Source: Lepidodermella squamata (Eukaryota; Gastrotricha). Taken from it: a stretch of 64,000 nucleotides of DNA. The notes under the pieces were generated by a model. The model had not been told where the DNA came from, did no database searches, and worked only from the letters and a program-made list of their open reading frames with translations. How positions within the stretch are numbered: position 1 is the first letter of the stretch; every line of letters starts with the position of its first letter. Where the stretch lies: the NCBI GenBank assembly GCA_047495785.1, contig JBLDXI010000002.1, positions 1,426,001 to 1,490,000 on the forward strand, read 5' to 3'. A program made the translations under genes and the position numbers. This document shows positions 61,201 through 64,000 of this stretch, piece after piece.

Positions 61201-64000
61201 TTGTTGATTTTGATGGCGCTTCCCCTGCCCATACTAAGCAATCAAAGCTGGAAGTGAAGCTAGCGTCTGTAAAATCGTTCTACTATGTGGTAAGCTTTTC
61301 TGAAATCTCCATTTTTTTTTATAAAACTTGTAAAATTGTATTTAAAATTTAAAATTTTAAAAATGATATTTTGAAAATTGGAAAATTTCAATTTCGAAAT
61401 TTTGAATGCCACAGTATTACTGTATGGAAATTAAAAATTAGGGAGTTTGAATTTGAATTTGAATTTGAAGTAGGAAAAATATTACTAATTAAAATTAAAG
61501 TTGAAGTAGTTTATTGTTAAAACAATGATCCGACTGATACTAAGTAACAGTTTGCCTATAGACGCGGGTATTTACATTTAACTAATTCTTTCTGTGCAGA
61601 TGATTATTTATGATTTTGCATGAGTCTTTTATCGTTGAAATGACGATGTCGCACATGAGTGACTGCGGTTTTAGAATTAGAATTAATTTAATTTAATTTT
61701 AATTTTAATTTTAATGTATTGAAATTTTTTAGGGTGCATAAATATGTATGAAAGTGCACTTCGAATTTTTTAATTGAAAATGAAATTTTTGATTAAAATG
61801 TGTATTTTTCTTGAATTTTCAGCTATTCGTGACGTTTTCATTGCTTGGAAGTATTGTGTCACCCTACTTCTTTGCCTTCCACCTACTCAACATCGTCAAC
61901 AACAACCAGCTGCTACAAGGTGTCATACAGGCCATCACCCAGAACGGCAGATCACTGCTGTGGGTCGCCATTCTAGGCCTTGTTTTCATATACATCTACG
62001 CTTTGATAGCCTTTGCGTTCCTCCGCGACATGTTCGACCCGCACGCCGGCACATTCTGCTCCTCCTTAATGCAGTGTTGCCTCACCGTTCTACGCTACGG
62101 TGTTGTAGGCGACCTATTCGAGCGTATCGGCGCCGCTTCCCGCCGTCTCATACACATCTACGGCTACGACCAAACGTTCAATCGATTTGCAGTTGCCGTT
62201 GCGTTTTCGATTTCCTTCTTCATCATCTTCACTACAATTGGCCTGAACGTCATTTTCGGCATCATTGTCGATACGTTCTCGGAGTTGCGAAACAAAAAGT
62301 GGACGGCCGAGGCGGATATGCGCGATACTTGCTTCATCTGCAGCCAACAGAGCCATGAATTTGAGCATCACGCCAACGTAAGACAAATTTAAATTGTCAG
62401 AAATCAGGCAAAAAATAGACAAATTCTCAAAAATTTATAAGAGGAAGTAAACACCTTGCCCATTTCCAGTTCACAATTTTTAGCGCGAAAGCTGATTTTC
62501 TAACCTTCCATGATTTGTTTTGTCCAAAGTTGCGGTACCTTGAAATTTGGTATTAATTTTTTTCGTTATCTTTTCCGCTTAATTATGCGGCGACAAGCTT
62601 TTCAAATTAATTGAACGTTGTCAGTGTTTTTTGCGTAGTGTGCGGGGCCTATAATTAATTGGGGAAATATTTCGGCGAAATCAAGTATACGCGTTGGTGT
62701 CTAATTCCTGGGTTGTTGATTTTGCGAGTTGATTATGCTGTCAAAAATGCCCTATTTTGTTAGTTGTAATGATTGTCGCACCTGTCAATCTTGCGACTCG
62801 TATCCTACGTGTCTTTTTTGACTACTACGGCGAAAATTTTTAAATGCTGTCAAAACGAACGTGGGAAATGGACATTCGCGGAAAATCCCGTCAAAATCGT
62901 CACTGTCATTCATAACTTGATGTCTTTTTGTTGATTGTCGGAATTCTGTGCTTGTCATTCAAAACCTAGTGTACGGGGTGTTCCATTTTTCAAAATTTGC
63001 CACAATTTTAAGCAAATTTTAAGACATGATTGAAAATTGAAATGACGAAAAACGTGAATAATTTGAAGTAAATTGTGTGTAATTTATTTTTCAGGGCTTT
63101 CAAACTCATGTACGGCACGAGCACAATATGTGGGCTTACGTGTTTTGTAAGTTCGAAATTTTCGAAGCTCCATCATTTGATAATAATTGCCGCTTTAGAT
63201 ATAATACACCTTCACGAGATGAAAATCAACGAGTACACAGCGCTTGACTTTTACGTCAAAAAATTGGTTAGTTTCGAGAGAAATGACCTGGAAATTTATT
63301 GAAATTATTTTCTTTAAGTTGGACCAAGGAAAGTTTGACTTCTTCCCGATGAATATGGCCCTGTCGCTGCGCGTTAATAAAGAGGCGGATGCGGCGGACG
63401 TTAAGCTGGAGCAAGTCCTCGGAAGTGTCACGTGGCTTGTCGATAAGTTGCAAGAAGAGGAAGCGCGTAAACAACGCGATGCCGAACGCGCGCGGCAGCT
63501 CGAATGGGCGCGCAAGTACGGCCGGCAGAAAACCGAGGCCGGGCGTGAGGAGATCAACAACGAACTCCCGTTCTACCCCCTGCCCAAGCCGTTGGCTGGG
63601 TCGGCGCTGTCGCTAGAGAGCAGCCGATCAAGCCAGTCGGAGGACGGCAGCCTGGATCTGCCCCATGATACGGGCGATTTGCCGGAGTTGTCGTCGATTC
63701 ATCACCTGAGCGGGCCAACCGCGCATTCCTCGATATCGAGAATGCCATCAGGCGGCGCGTTGATGCCGCCGTCGAGTGGGATCCCAGGCGGGTCGCGCAC
63801 CCCGAGTGGCGCCAGGACCCCGCGGCCCATCCTAGGCAGCACCAGTGACCACCCTCCACTCCAAGAAACGGCCTCAGCTCGACTAGCAGCCCTGCAGCAG
63901 AGCCAGCTGAGGGCCATGCCATCCGGGCGCCCGGCCTCCACCGTCCCGTCGCCCAGGGCGTCGATTTCGGGCCGCACCTCGCCGATCCCAGCGGCGACCC
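52258..64000 (+). CDS. ITPR: Inositol 1,4,5-trisphosphate receptor homologue (common exons; 3' end outside window)
   Basis: Common exons: 52258-52371, 52423-52621, 52670-53013, 53064-53151, 53205-53292, 53349-53893, 53946-53996, 54130-55400, 55849-56512, 56566-57531, 57590-57694, 57752-57817, 58110-58242, 58293-59242, 59564-60849, 60902-61111, 61163-61289, 61823-62377, 63095-63146, 63199-63266 and 63319 onward. The protein opens FLCIGDVIALYCEE (IP3R suppressor domain), then MIR/beta-trefoil repeats, RIH helical domains (FVGLLRKTKNYRFL), six membrane helices around 60660-62290, a pore, and the CFIC...HVRHEH zinc finger with FQTHVRHEHNMW. It would release calcium from the ER. Oddities: the selectivity filter is YGVVGD, the usual RTTGR IP3-contact loop is not recognisable, and a long Ser/Pro/Gly-rich C-terminal tail runs off the edge. 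C-terminal stop not seen. Confidence 0.88.
61447..61471. repeat. Short tandem repeat (gaattt) in receptor intron
   Basis: About four copies of gaattt in the 533-bp intron 61290-61822; a second simple stretch of aattttaatttt units lies at about 61680-61715. The intron is otherwise unremarkable. Confidence 0.6.
62096..62113 (+). other. Receptor pore selectivity filter, YGVVGD
   Basis: Codons TAC GGT GTT GTA GGC GAC, directly after LMQCCLTVLR. IP3 receptors have [20 protein letters not shown] here, so the segment is five residues shorter and the first three filter residues are changed; the VGD end is kept. No splice signal was seen inside that could restore the missing residues. Confidence 0.8.

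Overview
Eukaryotic nuclear DNA, most likely from a nematode, although another ecdysozoan cannot be excluded. The reasons: introns are mostly 46-60 bp with T-rich ttttcag/ttttag acceptors and no branch-point consensus; every coding gene is animal-type; and several start codons lie 3-20 bases after an intron-type acceptor that has no convincing upstream exon, as expected for spliced-leader trans-splicing. I assembled exon models by hand. For each complete model the exon lengths add up to a whole number of codons and the protein length fits its family.

Layout. 1-1060: no recognised gene, one strong hairpin. 1061-9090 (+): four tandem collagen prolyl 4-hydroxylase alpha-subunit genes, all keeping the iron/2-oxoglutarate residues. 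9347-11501 (-): a secreted protein of two trypsin-like domains, both catalytically dead. 11502-13979: mostly empty, with one gene-remnant-like open frame. 13980-20676 (-): phosphoglucomutase/phosphopentomutase PGM2 and an ANKS3-like ankyrin-SAM gene. A near-perfect 2592-bp tandem duplication copies ANKS3 whole and the first two exons of PGM2. 20860-23928 (+): two FAXDC2-type membrane di-iron hydroxylases. 25664-30951 (-): CDC27/APC3. 31293-36686 (-): ELYS. 37751-42392 (+): a close same-strand row of LCLAT1-like acyltransferase, YIPF6, YIPF5 and TMEM33, all ER/Golgi membrane proteins. 43341-45758 (+): SNX17, whose start codon appears to be split by an intron. 45759-64000 (+): a long regulatory region, then an inositol trisphosphate receptor homologue that runs off the right edge.

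Most notable: the receptor gene has at least five, perhaps eight, open first exons, each starting with ATG and each ending in phase 2, all compatible with one shared acceptor at 52258. Its pore has a shortened, altered selectivity filter (YGVVGD in place of GGGVGD), and an IP3-contact loop looks replaced. Other points of interest are the dead double protease, the tandem duplication, and a dispersed intronic repeat present in three copies.
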